A DNA stretch of 32,401 nucleotides from CAMBRQ01 sp945870325 (GCF_050313795.1 NZ_JBNPMC010000038.1:1-32401); one strand, 5' to 3'; shown: positions 1 to 7,780, counted from the stretch's first letter. Notes: generated from the sequence alone by a model not told the origin. Made by a program: numbers and translations.

Positions 1-84
1 CACTCTGTTATCTATCCAAAACGTTCCACACGCATCTCCGCCGGAATCCCCACCAGAGAAAATCTCGAGTACACGGAACTGTCA

Positions 85-122
85 GGTGCAAGGGCAGCCC
101 ACACCTTCCCTGCCCTTGCGCC
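85..122. repeat. Inverted repeat downstream of spoIIIAH
   Basis: The arms at 85-97 and 110-122 pair over 13 positions with one G-T wobble (core GCAAGGGCAG / CTGCCCTTGC) around a 12-base loop. It lies 38 bases past the spoIIIAH stop, where an operon terminator is expected, but no T-run follows the stem on the minus strand. It may be a terminator lacking a U-tract, an RNA-stabilising stem or a dispersed repeat. I see no gene in the rest of 1-159. Confidence 0.6.
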
Positions 123-159
123 GTACACTTTCCGCCACTCCACTTTCTACACCAAATTC

Positions 160-795
160 TCACTTTTCTTCAGAGTTCACCGGCGTAATCACAATGTTCT
201 GTGCCGCCACTCCGGTCTTCCTGGTTACGATGTCTTCAATCTGTGCTCGGTTGGCATCGCTTAACTCCGCTGCATTGACTACAACATCCGCTGTATCTGC
301 CGTAAGGCTCACCACCACCTCATCAAAACCCTTAGAAGCCAGCAAAGTTTCTGCCGCCGCTTCCTTTTCTGCCAATTCCGTCATCGCTACCATCTGGTTT
401 ACTGCATCCTGCTTCTGCTCATCACTTAAGTTCTCATTATCAATAATCTCCAGGAGAGATTCTTTGTTCTTTGCCCTTACCTGCTCTCTTGTTACCTTCG
501 CTTCTGCTACCACGCCACTTGCTTCGCCACTGGTAAGCACTGCTTCTCCTGGTGTTCCGTCCACGTTTCCATCTGATGCGTCGCCGCCATCCTGACTTTC
601 GATATCGCCGGAAGCACTTGCGAGATCCTCCTCTGAGATATCCAGAAGTTCCTGATTCGCTAGTTCTGCATTAGCGGTCTCTGCCTCTTTCTTGTCCCCA
701 AATATTTTTCCCGAATAATTCAGGTAGCCCGCCGCTGCAATCATGACAGCCAAAGCCGCAATAATAATCTGGTTCTTCTTCAATATTCGTTTCAC
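160..795 (-). CDS. spoIIIAH: Stage III sporulation protein AH
   Basis: This is the mother-cell component of the SpoIIQ-SpoIIIAH zipper and channel that spans the two membranes around the engulfed forespore. The 211-residue protein has a short basic N-terminus (MKRILKKN), one membrane helix at about residues 9-27, and an acidic, low-complexity linker to about residue 100. The C-terminal half has the YscJ/FliF-like ring-building character expected of the family, including a DEQKQDAVNQM stretch. Its length is close to that of B. subtilis SpoIIIAH (about 218). The start is GTG with AGGAGGAGAAACA in front. It is the last gene of the eight-gene spoIIIA operon, 11 bases after spoIIIAG. The call rests on operon position plus topology and is secure. 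Confidence 0.95.
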   Translation of the reverse strand: MKRILKKNQIIIAALAVMIAAAGYLNYSGKIFGDKKEAETANAELANQELLDISEEDLASASGDIESQDGGDASDGNVDGTPGEAVLTSGEASGVVAEAKVTREQVRAKNKESLLEIIDNENLSDEQKQDAVNQMVAMTELAEKEAAAETLLASKGFDEVVVSLTADTADVVVNAAELSDANRAQIEDIVTRKTGVAAQNIVITPVNSEEK

Positions 796-806
796 TGTTT
801 CTCCTC

Positions 807-1457
807 CTACCTTGCCACTTGATTTAAACTCTTCTTCATTATCCTAATCTTATGCGTGTCTATCCCAAATAATGCCTGAACTGCCTCAGTTATATTCTGT
901 TTCACAACAGAATCATCTCCGCCTTCTGCAATTACGATAACCCCTTCCACTTGGGGACTTAATTCTTTGCTGATATAAGGGCTTTGATTCTGCGAACTGT
1001 CCGTATCATATACGGTAGCCTCGCTATGACTGCTGTTCTGGGTCGTTCTGGTTCCTCCCTGGCTGTCAGATTCCGTCACAGTCTCATTGCCTGCTTCAAC
1101 ATCTTTTTCAACCACTTTCTCTGCCGAGGATTTTAACGTTATCATAACCGCCACATCCCCTACCCCAGCCATCTGGGAAAGTACTTCCTCCAGATGCCTC
1201 TCCGTATATGAAAGATAAACATTCTGACTTTCCTGTACCTTGCCGTCTTCTAACTGCAACTGATTCGTCCCTGTAACTCCTTCTTCGTCATCTTTCTTAC
1301 TCACAGGCCAGGAGATAACAAGGAGCAGAATGCCTACAAGAAACAGGATCAGCACCTGGTCTTTCTTGATCTTTTTCAATGAAAAATTCTTAATAGAGAG
1401 ATTTCTTCCTGAGATACCCTTCGGAAATACTAATCCTTTTTTACGCTCATCTTCCAA
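807..1457 (-). CDS. spoIIIAG: Stage III sporulation protein AG
   Basis: This is the main ring-forming subunit of the SpoIIIA feeding-tube channel, anchored in the mother-cell side of the outer forespore membrane. The 216 residues begin with a basic cytoplasmic segment, then a membrane helix at about residues 34-49 (VLILFLVGILLLVISW), a Ser/Thr/Gln-rich linker at about 118-150, and a C-terminal alpha/beta domain (VEGVIVIAEGGDD, then ALFGIDTHKIRIMK) typical of the SpoIIIAG ring-building fold. The start is TTG, supported by GGAGGAG seven bases upstream, and it overlaps the spoIIIAF stop by 11 bases. That overlap suggests translational coupling within the operon. Confidence 0.94.
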   Translation of the reverse strand: MEDERKKGLVFPKGISGRNLSIKNFSLKKIKKDQVLILFLVGILLLVISWPVSKKDDEEGVTGTNQLQLEDGKVQESQNVYLSYTERHLEEVLSQMAGVGDVAVMITLKSSAEKVVEKDVEAGNETVTESDSQGGTRTTQNSSHSEATVYDTDSSQNQSPYISKELSPQVEGVIVIAEGGDDSVVKQNITEAVQALFGIDTHKIRIMKKSLNQVAR

Positions 1458-1827
1458 TCCTTATCTCCTCCACATCTATTTTAGCATTCTCTTCTGAAGA
1501 GTCCATTTCATTTCCCTGTCCGCCTTCTGATGTCTTGCCAACTCCTTCCAGATAATCATAAGGCTTCACTTCCTCCAGATACTTTGTGGCTTCCTCCATC
1601 TTTTGAACCTGCTCTTGATACCTGGCATTGGCATATAGTCCCTGCCATGTATCTCCCATACCCAGAATCTTAAGAAATGGTGCCGTCAGCATTACTACCA
1701 GTACTAATCCGGTAAAAAAACGGATATATCTCTTATAATCCGAATTCGGGATAATATGCATCACAGCAGTTACCATTACCATATAAAATGCAATATTCTG
1801 CATCCAGCCATATAGATATTCGAACAT
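1447..1827 (-). CDS. spoIIIAF: Stage III sporulation protein AF (short form)
   Basis: This is a membrane component of the SpoIIIA-SpoIIQ channel complex. The 126 residues hold two N-terminal membrane helices (about 9-26 and 34-53, separated by HIIPNSDYKRY), then a short soluble tail ending in KIDVEEIRIGR. Those two helices and the position between AE and AG identify it. B. subtilis SpoIIIAF is about 206 residues, so most of the soluble ring-building domain is missing or greatly shortened here, although the reading frame is clean and overlaps spoIIIAG normally. The start is ATG after AGAGGTGTATT. The missing part is unlikely to be hidden in another frame, because the stop sits exactly at the AG junction. 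Confidence 0.9.
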   Translation of the reverse strand: MFEYLYGWMQNIAFYMVMVTAVMHIIPNSDYKRYIRFFTGLVLVVMLTAPFLKILGMGDTWQGLYANARYQEQVQKMEEATKYLEEVKPYDYLEGVGKTSEGGQGNEMDSSEENAKIDVEEIRIGR

Positions 1828-1843
1828 AATACACCTCTGATCT

Positions 1844-3067
1844 TCAGATATTACCTGTAACAGCCGCTACGATAACAATTGTAAGAAGAAAGAGCACTGC
1901 CGTTGTAAATACAACTTTTAATAGCAGCTGACATCCTTCTCCCACCGTCTCTATGCATCCAACGATCCGCTTGTCAGAAACCGGCTGTATGATTGCTGCA
2001 GATAATTTATACAACAGTACAATACAGGCAATCTGTACCATCGGTACAATACATAGCGCAACGCAGATGACTGCGCCTGCCATCCCGATGCCATTTTTCA
2101 CCAGTACCGCTGTTCCAATCGCCACTTCCGCCATACCGCCGATGAGATCCCCTACGCCTGGAATTGCTTCTGCTCCTCTGGTTAAGACACTTCGTTTTAC
2201 AGTATCAATTGCTGGACTGATCAGACCCTGCATCACATTCAGCCCTACAATACATGCCAGCATCGTCTTCAATATCCAAGATACTGCCAGTTCAATCAGT
2301 TCTGCAAACTTACTTAAATATTCCTCCTGCGACAGATAATTCAGCACCTTCACCATCATATAGATATGGATTACTGGCAGCAGGAAATTCGTAATTAAAA
2401 GTTCCACCAGATAGATCAAAAAAAGCACCAGGTTATAGAACGCGACAGAAGTCACACTTCCTTTGGCAACCGCAACCGCTAGAAAATATAGCGGGCAAAA
2501 TACTCCCATAAATGAGGTAAGCCCTTCTATCCCTTCACTTACCCAATCTACGACAACTTCAAAAGAACTCAGAGTCAGTGCAATCAGCAGCATATACAAT
2601 GCATAGAAACTAATCTCTGAAATCTGCCGGCTCTGGAATACCCGCGAAAAATTGCTGAATACCGCAGCAATTATTGCAATCAGAAGCATGTGCATCAGAT
2701 GATTCTTGCTGGTTCTAAACGCATAACTGAACTGATCTGCGATCAATTGATTCAATAGTTTAGCAGAGAATGCCACATCACCGGATAAGATTCCCAGCAA
2801 TGTCTCTTTGAACTCCAGTTTTTCCCCTGGGAATAATTCTTTTAACGAATCATCAATCTCATCAAAATCAAACTGGTCTACCAATTGCTCTTCCATTTCT
2901 GTCTGATCCACTTCTTCGGAATCAGAGTTCTGTGTCAGATCCAAAGTTGGATCTATGTCCGATGCATGTGCCACGTCTGCCGGTACTTCCGGCATAAAAT
3001 AAAATCCTAACATAATACATACAATCGGTATCAGTATTACGATACATGCTTTTCCTTTTCTTCTCAT
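1844..3067 (-). CDS. spoIIIAE: Stage III sporulation protein AE
   Basis: This is the large polytopic membrane subunit of the SpoIIIA complex, proposed to form part of the conduit between mother cell and forespore. The 407 residues match the family length (about 400). An N-terminal signal-like helix at about 8-26 is followed by an acidic exported segment (about 35-80) and then multiple membrane helices from about 125 to the C-terminus. The conserved central region RGAEAIPGVGDLIGG is visible. It overlaps the upstream spoIIID-type neighbour spoIIIAD by four bases (ATGA), the classic coupled junction, and precedes spoIIIAF by 16 bases. Confidence 0.95.
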   Translation of the reverse strand: MRRKGKACIVILIPIVCIMLGFYFMPEVPADVAHASDIDPTLDLTQNSDSEEVDQTEMEEQLVDQFDFDEIDDSLKELFPGEKLEFKETLLGILSGDVAFSAKLLNQLIADQFSYAFRTSKNHLMHMLLIAIIAAVFSNFSRVFQSRQISEISFYALYMLLIALTLSSFEVVVDWVSEGIEGLTSFMGVFCPLYFLAVAVAKGSVTSVAFYNLVLFLIYLVELLITNFLLPVIHIYMMVKVLNYLSQEEYLSKFAELIELAVSWILKTMLACIVGLNVMQGLISPAIDTVKRSVLTRGAEAIPGVGDLIGGMAEVAIGTAVLVKNGIGMAGAVICVALCIVPMVQIACIVLLYKLSAAIIQPVSDKRIVGCIETVGEGCQLLLKVVFTTAVLFLLTIVIVAAVTGNI

Positions 3068-3450
3068 GACAGGAAATCCTTAATCGTATTCAGAAGCGTC
3101 ATCAGTATCGGCATACTCAAGACCATCACCGCCAGTTTCCCGAATATCTCAATCTGAAGCGCGATCGTCTGATACCCCGCGTCTTTACAGATTCCGGATG
3201 AGAACTCCGCGATATATGTGATTCCCAGCATCTTAATCAATGTCCCTATGTATGCGGTATCCAATTTTATATAATCACCAATCGTCCTCATTGCATCAAT
3301 GATGATCTCCAGCCGCCCCAGAATACTGAAAAATATCACCAGGCTTAGGGCTACGCTGATATAGATGCCGTACTCCGATTTCCCGCTTTTAAACTGTACT
3401 GCCAGAAGAACTCCAGCAACTCCCATAATCCCAATCTGCAGCATATCCAT
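3064..3450 (-). CDS. spoIIIAD: Stage III sporulation protein AD
   Basis: This is a small polytopic membrane protein of the SpoIIIA channel. From the chosen start (MDMLQIGIMG) it has 128 residues with about four hydrophobic segments, in line with the family. I prefer the ATG at 3450 over the one at 3456 because GAGGGA then lies six bases upstream, whereas it would abut the 3456 codon; two extra residues would be added otherwise. The stop overlaps the spoIIIAE start by four bases. Identification rests on operon order and hydrophobicity. Confidence 0.9.
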   Translation of the reverse strand: MDMLQIGIMGVAGVLLAVQFKSGKSEYGIYISVALSLVIFFSILGRLEIIIDAMRTIGDYIKLDTAYIGTLIKMLGITYIAEFSSGICKDAGYQTIALQIEIFGKLAVMVLSMPILMTLLNTIKDFLS

Positions 3451-3490
3451 GGCCATTCCCTCTTTTCATATCTACTTTTTTGTCGGTTGC

Positions 3491-3685
3491 TTATAATGCA
3501 AATAAGCGCTTGATGGATTCAAACAGATCATAGATATACGGCACGATCCAGAACAGCACCAGAAGCAATCCCGCAAGGCTTGTCAAAAATGCCTGTTCTT
3601 CTCTTCCACTGTGCTTCAGAACCTGGCTTAACACCGATACCAGGATTCCGACCGCAGCAATCTTGAATATTAGACTAACACTCAT
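3491..3685 (-). CDS. spoIIIAC: Stage III sporulation protein AC
   Basis: This very small two-helix membrane protein of the SpoIIIA complex has 64 residues, starting MSVSLIFKIA and carrying the conserved turn LKHSGREEQAFL between the helices. The frame is open for 20 codons further upstream, but the ATG at 3685 has AGGGGAGG five bases before it and gives the normal family length (about 65). It lies 11 bases after spoIIIAB and 40 before spoIIIAD. Confidence 0.93.
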   Translation of the reverse strand: MSVSLIFKIAAVGILVSVLSQVLKHSGREEQAFLTSLAGLLLVLFWIVPYIYDLFESIKRLFAL

Positions 3686-3696
3686 ATACACCTCCC

Positions 3697-4218
3697 CTAT
3701 ATCAGCAGGACAGTAACAAATATTCCACTCATTACTCCCAGACAATGATATAACCTTATTTTCGACTTCATCCCCTCACGCATCTCTTCCATGGCAAGTT
3801 TCAGTTCTTCCAGGTATAGTTCCAATAACTTAACCTGCATCTCAATATCCGCAATTCCCAACTGCCCGCCAAGCCGGAGCAGACGCTCTAGTGTATCTTC
3901 CGGCAATCCAGAACCATCCAGATATTCCCTGACATTTTCTTCCCATATATCTGCAAACACATGGCCATTTCTACGCTCCATCTGCTCTGATAAAGCGAAC
4001 ATCCATCTCCTGTACGGCTCTACTGAATTCGATCCAATCTGCCGAAACGCCTCCCCTAAGTAGGAATTCGCGTACTGAATCTCGCTTTTTAATCGATAGA
4101 TGAGTCTCTGTAGATACTGCATCTGTGCATATTGATTCTGAAGTCTCGCTGCCGCTATAATCCCGCCCCATGAGGTCGCACCTACAATCAGCAGAGCGCC
4201 CGTTATCTTCAGCAGCAT
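3697..4218 (-). CDS. spoIIIAB: Stage III sporulation protein AB
   Basis: This mother-cell membrane protein of the SpoIIIA complex has a fold related to GspF-type secretion proteins. The 173 residues include an N-terminal helix (LLKITGALLIVGATSWGG), a long helical cytoplasmic region containing the family stretch QLQNQYAQ-like / LQRLIYRLKSEIQY, and a C-terminal membrane helix (CLGVMSGIFVTVLLI) that ends the protein. This matches the family (about 171 residues). It overlaps spoIIIAA by 10 bases and is probably coupled to it. Confidence 0.94.
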   Translation of the reverse strand: MLLKITGALLIVGATSWGGIIAAARLQNQYAQMQYLQRLIYRLKSEIQYANSYLGEAFRQIGSNSVEPYRRWMFALSEQMERRNGHVFADIWEENVREYLDGSGLPEDTLERLLRLGGQLGIADIEMQVKLLELYLEELKLAMEEMREGMKSKIRLYHCLGVMSGIFVTVLLI

Positions 4219-5159
4219 TGTGTTGCTGCCTCTTCACGATAGAGAAGACTTCCCCTGCTGTCAAAGATTCCTTCTATCTGACCGACATGCTGCTGGTTTC
4301 CCAGTAATATATATCTTTCAAAATACTTTTCTGCAACCATCTGATCTAATAGCGGTTTTCTCCTCAGTTCCTCCATGGAGTCTGCATGAACAGTAGCAAG
4401 CAGCTTGCATCCGCAATGCATAGCATACTCAATGGCATGTACATCTTCAGCAGTTCCAATCTCGTCCACAGCGATCACTTCCGGTCCCATAGAACGGATC
4501 AGCATGATCATTCCCTCGGCTTTGGGACAGCAGTCCAGGATATCCGTGCGTATGCCTAACTGGTTCTGCGGGACTCCCATATAACAGCCGCCGATTTCCG
4601 AGCGCTCATCCACAACGCCTATGGACATACCGCGGATCCATCCATTGCCATCTGATATCTGCCGGATCATATCCCGAAGAAGCGTGGTCTTCCCACATCT
4701 TGGCGGAGAGACAATCAGTGTATGATATAATCTATGGTGGTCGGCGATATACGGAAATATCGAATCCGCACACCCCAGTACTTCATGAGACATCCGTAAA
4801 TTGATAGATGAGATATATCTTAAGTTCTTCACCTTGCCGTTTTCTATGATTGCCTGTCCTGTTATCCCAACTCTATGTCCTCCTTCAATCGTGATAAATC
4901 CCTGTTTCATCTCCTGTTCGTATGCATATAATGAGTAGTTACTGATATATTCCAGCATCTCCCTTACATCTTCTTTTGTGACCATATAAGGCTTGCCCCG
5001 CTGATTGCCAATCATTAGTTCCTCGCCTCTGTAGATAAGCAGCAACGGCTTTTCTATGCGAAGTTTAATTTCTTGCAAGTACTCGTACTGCAATTGCTCC
5101 TTTTGAAGCAAAATGCGGATGCTGCAGGGCAAAACGTTCAGGATTCTATTTTCCTTCAT
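4209..5159 (-). CDS. spoIIIAA: Stage III sporulation protein AA, ATPase
   Basis: This is the secretion-type ATPase expected to power the SpoIIIA channel from the mother-cell cytoplasm. From the ATG at 5159 (MKENRILNVLP) it has 316 residues, close to the B. subtilis protein (307). Visible motifs are a P-loop PPRCGKTT at about 152-159, Walker B VIAVDEIG at about 228-235, the EGGHRVGITG stretch at about 92-101, and GVVDERSEIGG before Walker B. The frame continues 26 codons upstream, but AGAGGTGG directly in front of 5159 decides the start. It is the first gene of the operon, with a candidate sigma-E promoter at 5181-5208. Confidence 0.96.
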   Translation of the reverse strand: MKENRILNVLPCSIRILLQKEQLQYEYLQEIKLRIEKPLLLIYRGEELMIGNQRGKPYMVTKEDVREMLEYISNYSLYAYEQEMKQGFITIEGGHRVGITGQAIIENGKVKNLRYISSINLRMSHEVLGCADSIFPYIADHHRLYHTLIVSPPRCGKTTLLRDMIRQISDGNGWIRGMSIGVVDERSEIGGCYMGVPQNQLGIRTDILDCCPKAEGMIMLIRSMGPEVIAVDEIGTAEDVHAIEYAMHCGCKLLATVHADSMEELRRKPLLDQMVAEKYFERYILLGNQQHVGQIEGIFDSRGSLLYREEAATQCC

Positions 5160-5180
5160 ATTTGTCCACCTCTTTAACTC

Positions 5181-5208
5181 AATATATGTACGGGCTTTAG
5201 ATTTATTC
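5181..5208 (-). promoter_or_regulatory. Candidate sigma-E promoter of the spoIIIA operon
   Basis: Reading the minus strand, GAATAAA (5202-5208) and CATATATT (5181-5188) are separated by 13 bases. They resemble the sigma-E consensus KMATATT / CATACAAT. The predicted start falls just upstream of the spoIIIAA ribosome binding site, so the leader would be very short. In B. subtilis the spoIIIA operon is sigma-E dependent; here this is inferred from the match. Confidence 0.5.
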
Positions 5209-5218
5209 CTAAATAGGC

Positions 5219-5248
5219 AAAAAATAAGACAACCCAAACAGTTGTCTT
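5219..5248 (-). terminator. Rho-independent terminator of pnp
   Basis: On the minus strand an 8-bp stem (AAGACAAC / GTTGTCTT, arms 5226-5233 and 5241-5248) with a seven-base loop is followed by ATTTTTTG. It lies about 70 bases past the pnp stop and just ahead of the spoIIIA promoter, so it separates the two units. Confidence 0.75.
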
Positions 5249-5280
5249 TTCAATCATCGGGGACACCCCATATACTAATT

Positions 5281-5315
5281 GAGGACGTAGTAAAATACAC
5301 TTTTACTACGTCCTC
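5281..5315. repeat. Palindromic repeat, copy A (GACGTAGTAAAA family)
   Basis: This is a perfect 15-bp inverted repeat (GAGGACGTAGTAAAA) with a five-base loop TACAC, immediately after the pnp stop codon. A second small hairpin GGGG-ACA-CCCC follows at 5259-5269. The palindrome recurs at 23716-23748 and as a half-copy at 7761-7780. It carries no U-tract of its own. Confidence 0.85.
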
Positions 5316-5320
5316 ATCTA

Positions 5321-7408
5321 TTACTCTGCTACATCTTTCATGCTGAATGAGATTCTTCCCATCTTGTCTTTTCCAAGACATACAACTTTCACAACATCAC
5401 CTAATGTCAGAACATCTTCTACGCATTTAATTCTTTCCTTAGAGATCTTGGAAATGTGTACCATTCCTTCTTTTCCAGGAGCGAATTCCAGGAATGCACC
5501 GAATTCTTTGATACTGATAACTTTTCCTTCTAATACCTGTCCGGCCTCAAAATCCGTTACGATGATGTGGATCAGTTTCTGTGCCTCTTCCATGCTCTTG
5601 CTGTCTGTTCCACAGATAGATACTGCACCATCATCAGTAATATCAATCTTCACGCCAGTCTGATCAATAATTGCATTGATCGTCTTACCACGCTGTCCAA
5701 CTACATCACCAATCTTCTGAGGATCAATCTGCATCTGTATAATCTTCGGTGCATATGGTCCTACTTCCGGTCTTGGCTCTGCAATTGTCTTAGACATTAC
5801 TTCATCTAAGATATAAGTTCTTGCCTTCTTTGTTGCAGCGATCGCTTCTTCTATAATCGGTCTTGTCAGACCATGAATCTTAATATCCATCTGAATTGCA
5901 GTAATACCTTTGTGAGTACCGGCAACCTTGAAGTCCATATCTCCAAAGAAATCTTCTAACCCTTGAATATCTGTCAGTACCAGATAATCATCATCCGTAT
6001 CACCTGTTACCAGTCCGGCTGAAATACCTGCAACTGCGGATTTGATCGGTACACCTGCCGCCATCAGTGACATGGAAGATGCACAGATACTTGCCTGAGA
6101 TGTAGAACCGTTGGATTCGAATGTCTCAGACACTGTACGGATCGCATATGGGAATTCTGATTCACTTGGAAGAACTGGCACTAACGCACGCTCTGCCAAT
6201 GCACCATGTCCAATCTCACGGCGTCCCGGTCCTCTGGATGGTCTTGTCTCACCTACGGAGTAAGACGGGAAATTGTAGTGATGCATATATCTCTTGGATG
6301 TCTCTGATTCATCCAGTCCATCCAGTCTCTGTGCTTCTGCAAGCGGAGCCAGAGTTGTAATGGTACAAATCTGTGTTTGTCCACGCGTAAACATTGCAGA
6401 ACCGTGTACTCTTGGGATTAAGTCTGTCTCTGCTGCAAGCGGTCTAATCTGGTCAACGGCTCTTCCATCCGGGCGCTTGTGATCTTTCAGAATCATCTTA
6501 CGAACAGTCTTCTTCTGATACTGGTATACAGCCTCGCCAAGTACTGCCAGCCACTCTTCATTCTCTGCAAATGCTTCTTCTAACTTCTCGGTAATCTGAC
6601 GGATATTCTCCTCTCTTACCTGCTTCTCATCTGTAAATACTGCTTCTTCCATTGCTTCCGGAGGAACAATCTCTTTCATTGCAGCGAATAATTCTTCCGG
6701 CACTGCACAACTTTCATAAGCATGTTTCTCTTTTCCACACTCTGCAACGATCGTATCGATGAATGCAATCACCTTCTGGTTTACTTCATGTGCTGCGAAG
6801 ATTGCCTCAATCATCTGCTGCTCTGGCACTTCGTTGGCTCCAGCCTCAATCATGATAACTTTTTCTTTGGTAGAAGCAACCGTCAGTGCCATATCAGACA
6901 CTTCCTTCTGTGCTGCTGTCGGGTTGAATACGAACTCGCCATCAACCAGACCAACCTGTGTCGTAGAGATCGGTCCATCGAACGGGATATCGGAGATGCT
7001 GGTCGCAATTGCTGCACCTAACATTGCGGTCAATTCCGGTGAGCAATCCTGATCTACGGATAATACCAGATTCTCTAAAGTAACATCATTACGGTAATCC
7101 TTCGGAAATAACGGTCTCATCGGACGGTCAATGACACGGCAGGTAAGGATTGCATTCTCAGATGCCTTACCTTCTCTCTTGTTGAATCCTCCCGGAATCT
7201 TTCCTACGGAGTACAGTCTCTCATTATACTCTACACTCAAAGGGAAGAAATCAATTCCTTCTCTTGGCTTCTCAGATGCTGTCGCCGTACATAATACGGT
7301 TGTATCACCATAGTGCATCAATACTGCGCCATTCGCCTGCTTTGCCACTCTGTCTACATCTATACGGAGTGTTCTGCCGGCTAATTCCATTTCAAATTTC
7401 TTGTACAT
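5321..7408 (-). CDS. pnp: Polyribonucleotide nucleotidyltransferase (PNPase)
   Basis: This 3'-5' phosphorolytic exoribonuclease degrades RNA to nucleoside diphosphates and can add tails in reverse. At 695 residues it is full length and has the canonical order: RNase PH domain 1 (about 1-225), helical domain (about 240-310), RNase PH domain 2 (about 315-545), KH (about 555-615) and S1 (about 620-692). Catalytic aspartates sit in LEDFFGDMDF (D486 and D492), and the GDTDDDY segment precedes them. The KH GXXG loop reads GQRG at about 571-574, where many PNPases have GPGG. The start is ATG after AAAGGAGAGAACT. The gene has its own promoter (7537-7545) and a long leader hairpin, and is separated from rpsO by a terminator, so it is probably a monocistronic unit. 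Confidence 0.98.
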   Translation of the reverse strand: MYKKFEMELAGRTLRIDVDRVAKQANGAVLMHYGDTTVLCTATASEKPREGIDFFPLSVEYNERLYSVGKIPGGFNKREGKASENAILTCRVIDRPMRPLFPKDYRNDVTLENLVLSVDQDCSPELTAMLGAAIATSISDIPFDGPISTTQVGLVDGEFVFNPTAAQKEVSDMALTVASTKEKVIMIEAGANEVPEQQMIEAIFAAHEVNQKVIAFIDTIVAECGKEKHAYESCAVPEELFAAMKEIVPPEAMEEAVFTDEKQVREENIRQITEKLEEAFAENEEWLAVLGEAVYQYQKKTVRKMILKDHKRPDGRAVDQIRPLAAETDLIPRVHGSAMFTRGQTQICTITTLAPLAEAQRLDGLDESETSKRYMHHYNFPSYSVGETRPSRGPGRREIGHGALAERALVPVLPSESEFPYAIRTVSETFESNGSTSQASICASSMSLMAAGVPIKSAVAGISAGLVTGDTDDDYLVLTDIQGLEDFFGDMDFKVAGTHKGITAIQMDIKIHGLTRPIIEEAIAATKKARTYILDEVMSKTIAEPRPEVGPYAPKIIQMQIDPQKIGDVVGQRGKTINAIIDQTGVKIDITDDGAVSICGTDSKSMEEAQKLIHIIVTDFEAGQVLEGKVISIKEFGAFLEFAPGKEGMVHISKISKERIKCVEDVLTLGDVVKVVCLGKDKMGRISFSMKDVAE

Positions 7409-7451
7409 AGTTCTCTCCTTTATTCTTACATTTCTTGTAGGATAGGAACTG

Positions 7452-7507
7452 CCGAAACTACTGAAAAATATATTTTATTAGGCAAATATACTTTTCAGTG
7501 GTCTCGG
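7452..7507 (-). promoter_or_regulatory. Long hairpin in the pnp 5' leader
   Basis: The arms 7452-7475 and 7484-7507 pair over 24 positions in the minus-strand RNA, with two G-U pairs and one C-A mismatch around an eight-base loop. The hairpin lies between the pnp promoter and its ribosome binding site. In E. coli a long pnp leader stem is cut by RNase III and mediates PNPase autocontrol; a similar role here is inference. Confidence 0.6.
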
Positions 7508-7536
7508 GCTAGTCATGCCTTCCCACAATCTCATGT

Positions 7537-7545
7537 ATTATAACA
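7537..7545 (-). promoter_or_regulatory. Extended -10 promoter of pnp
   Basis: The minus strand reads TGTTATAAT, a perfect TATAAT (7537-7542) with a TGn extension (7543-7545). No good -35 box is present 17 bases upstream (TAGCAC), which fits an extended -10 promoter. The transcript would start near 7530, giving a leader of about 120 bases. Confidence 0.6.
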
Positions 7546-7594
7546 TATCCGATGAAAATGTGCTACTATTAATTTCCGTCCAACATAATTTACT

Positions 7595-7758
7595 GTAACA
7601 GTTCAGCCATAAGCCGGATTGTGGGCGAATCATGCTTGCATGAATGAACACACAATCCGGCTTATGAGCAGAGCGCCATTTTATGAGCAAAAAGAGCTGC
7701 GTAGCAGCGGAGAAGCATCGCAGATGCGTTTTGCGAATGGTGCGGGCTGAACTGTTAC
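7595..7758. mobile_element. MITE-like palindromic element with target duplication
   Basis: This is a 164-bp non-coding element bounded by perfect 14-bp terminal inverted repeats, GTAACAGTTCAGCC at 7595-7608 and its complement at 7745-7758. It is flanked on both sides by the same 8 bases, AATTTACT (7587-7594 and 7759-7766). Inside is a 16-bp perfect stem (7608-7623 with 7651-7666) and small hairpins such as GCTGCGTAGCAGC and GCATCGCAGATGC. No reading frame of note. The direct repeats indicate transposition, and the insertion point falls in the 7761-7780 copy of the GACGTAGTAAAA repeat. The transposase that would move it is unknown. Confidence 0.75.
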
Positions 7759-7760
7759 AA

Positions 7761-7780
7761 TTTACTACGTCCCAAACTAA
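7761..7780. repeat. Half-copy of the GACGTAGTAAAA palindrome
   Basis: TTTACTACGTCCCAAACTAA is identical over 20 bases to 23736-23755, the right arm and flank of copy B. The left arm is absent; the MITE-like element begins right beside it. The rest of the 7409-7817 gap holds the pnp leader and promoter and the rpsO terminator. Confidence 0.75.

Noticed and set aside
3686..3745. Twenty-codon N-terminal extension of SpoIIIAC
   Set aside because: The inner ATG has a strong ribosome binding site and yields the normal family length.
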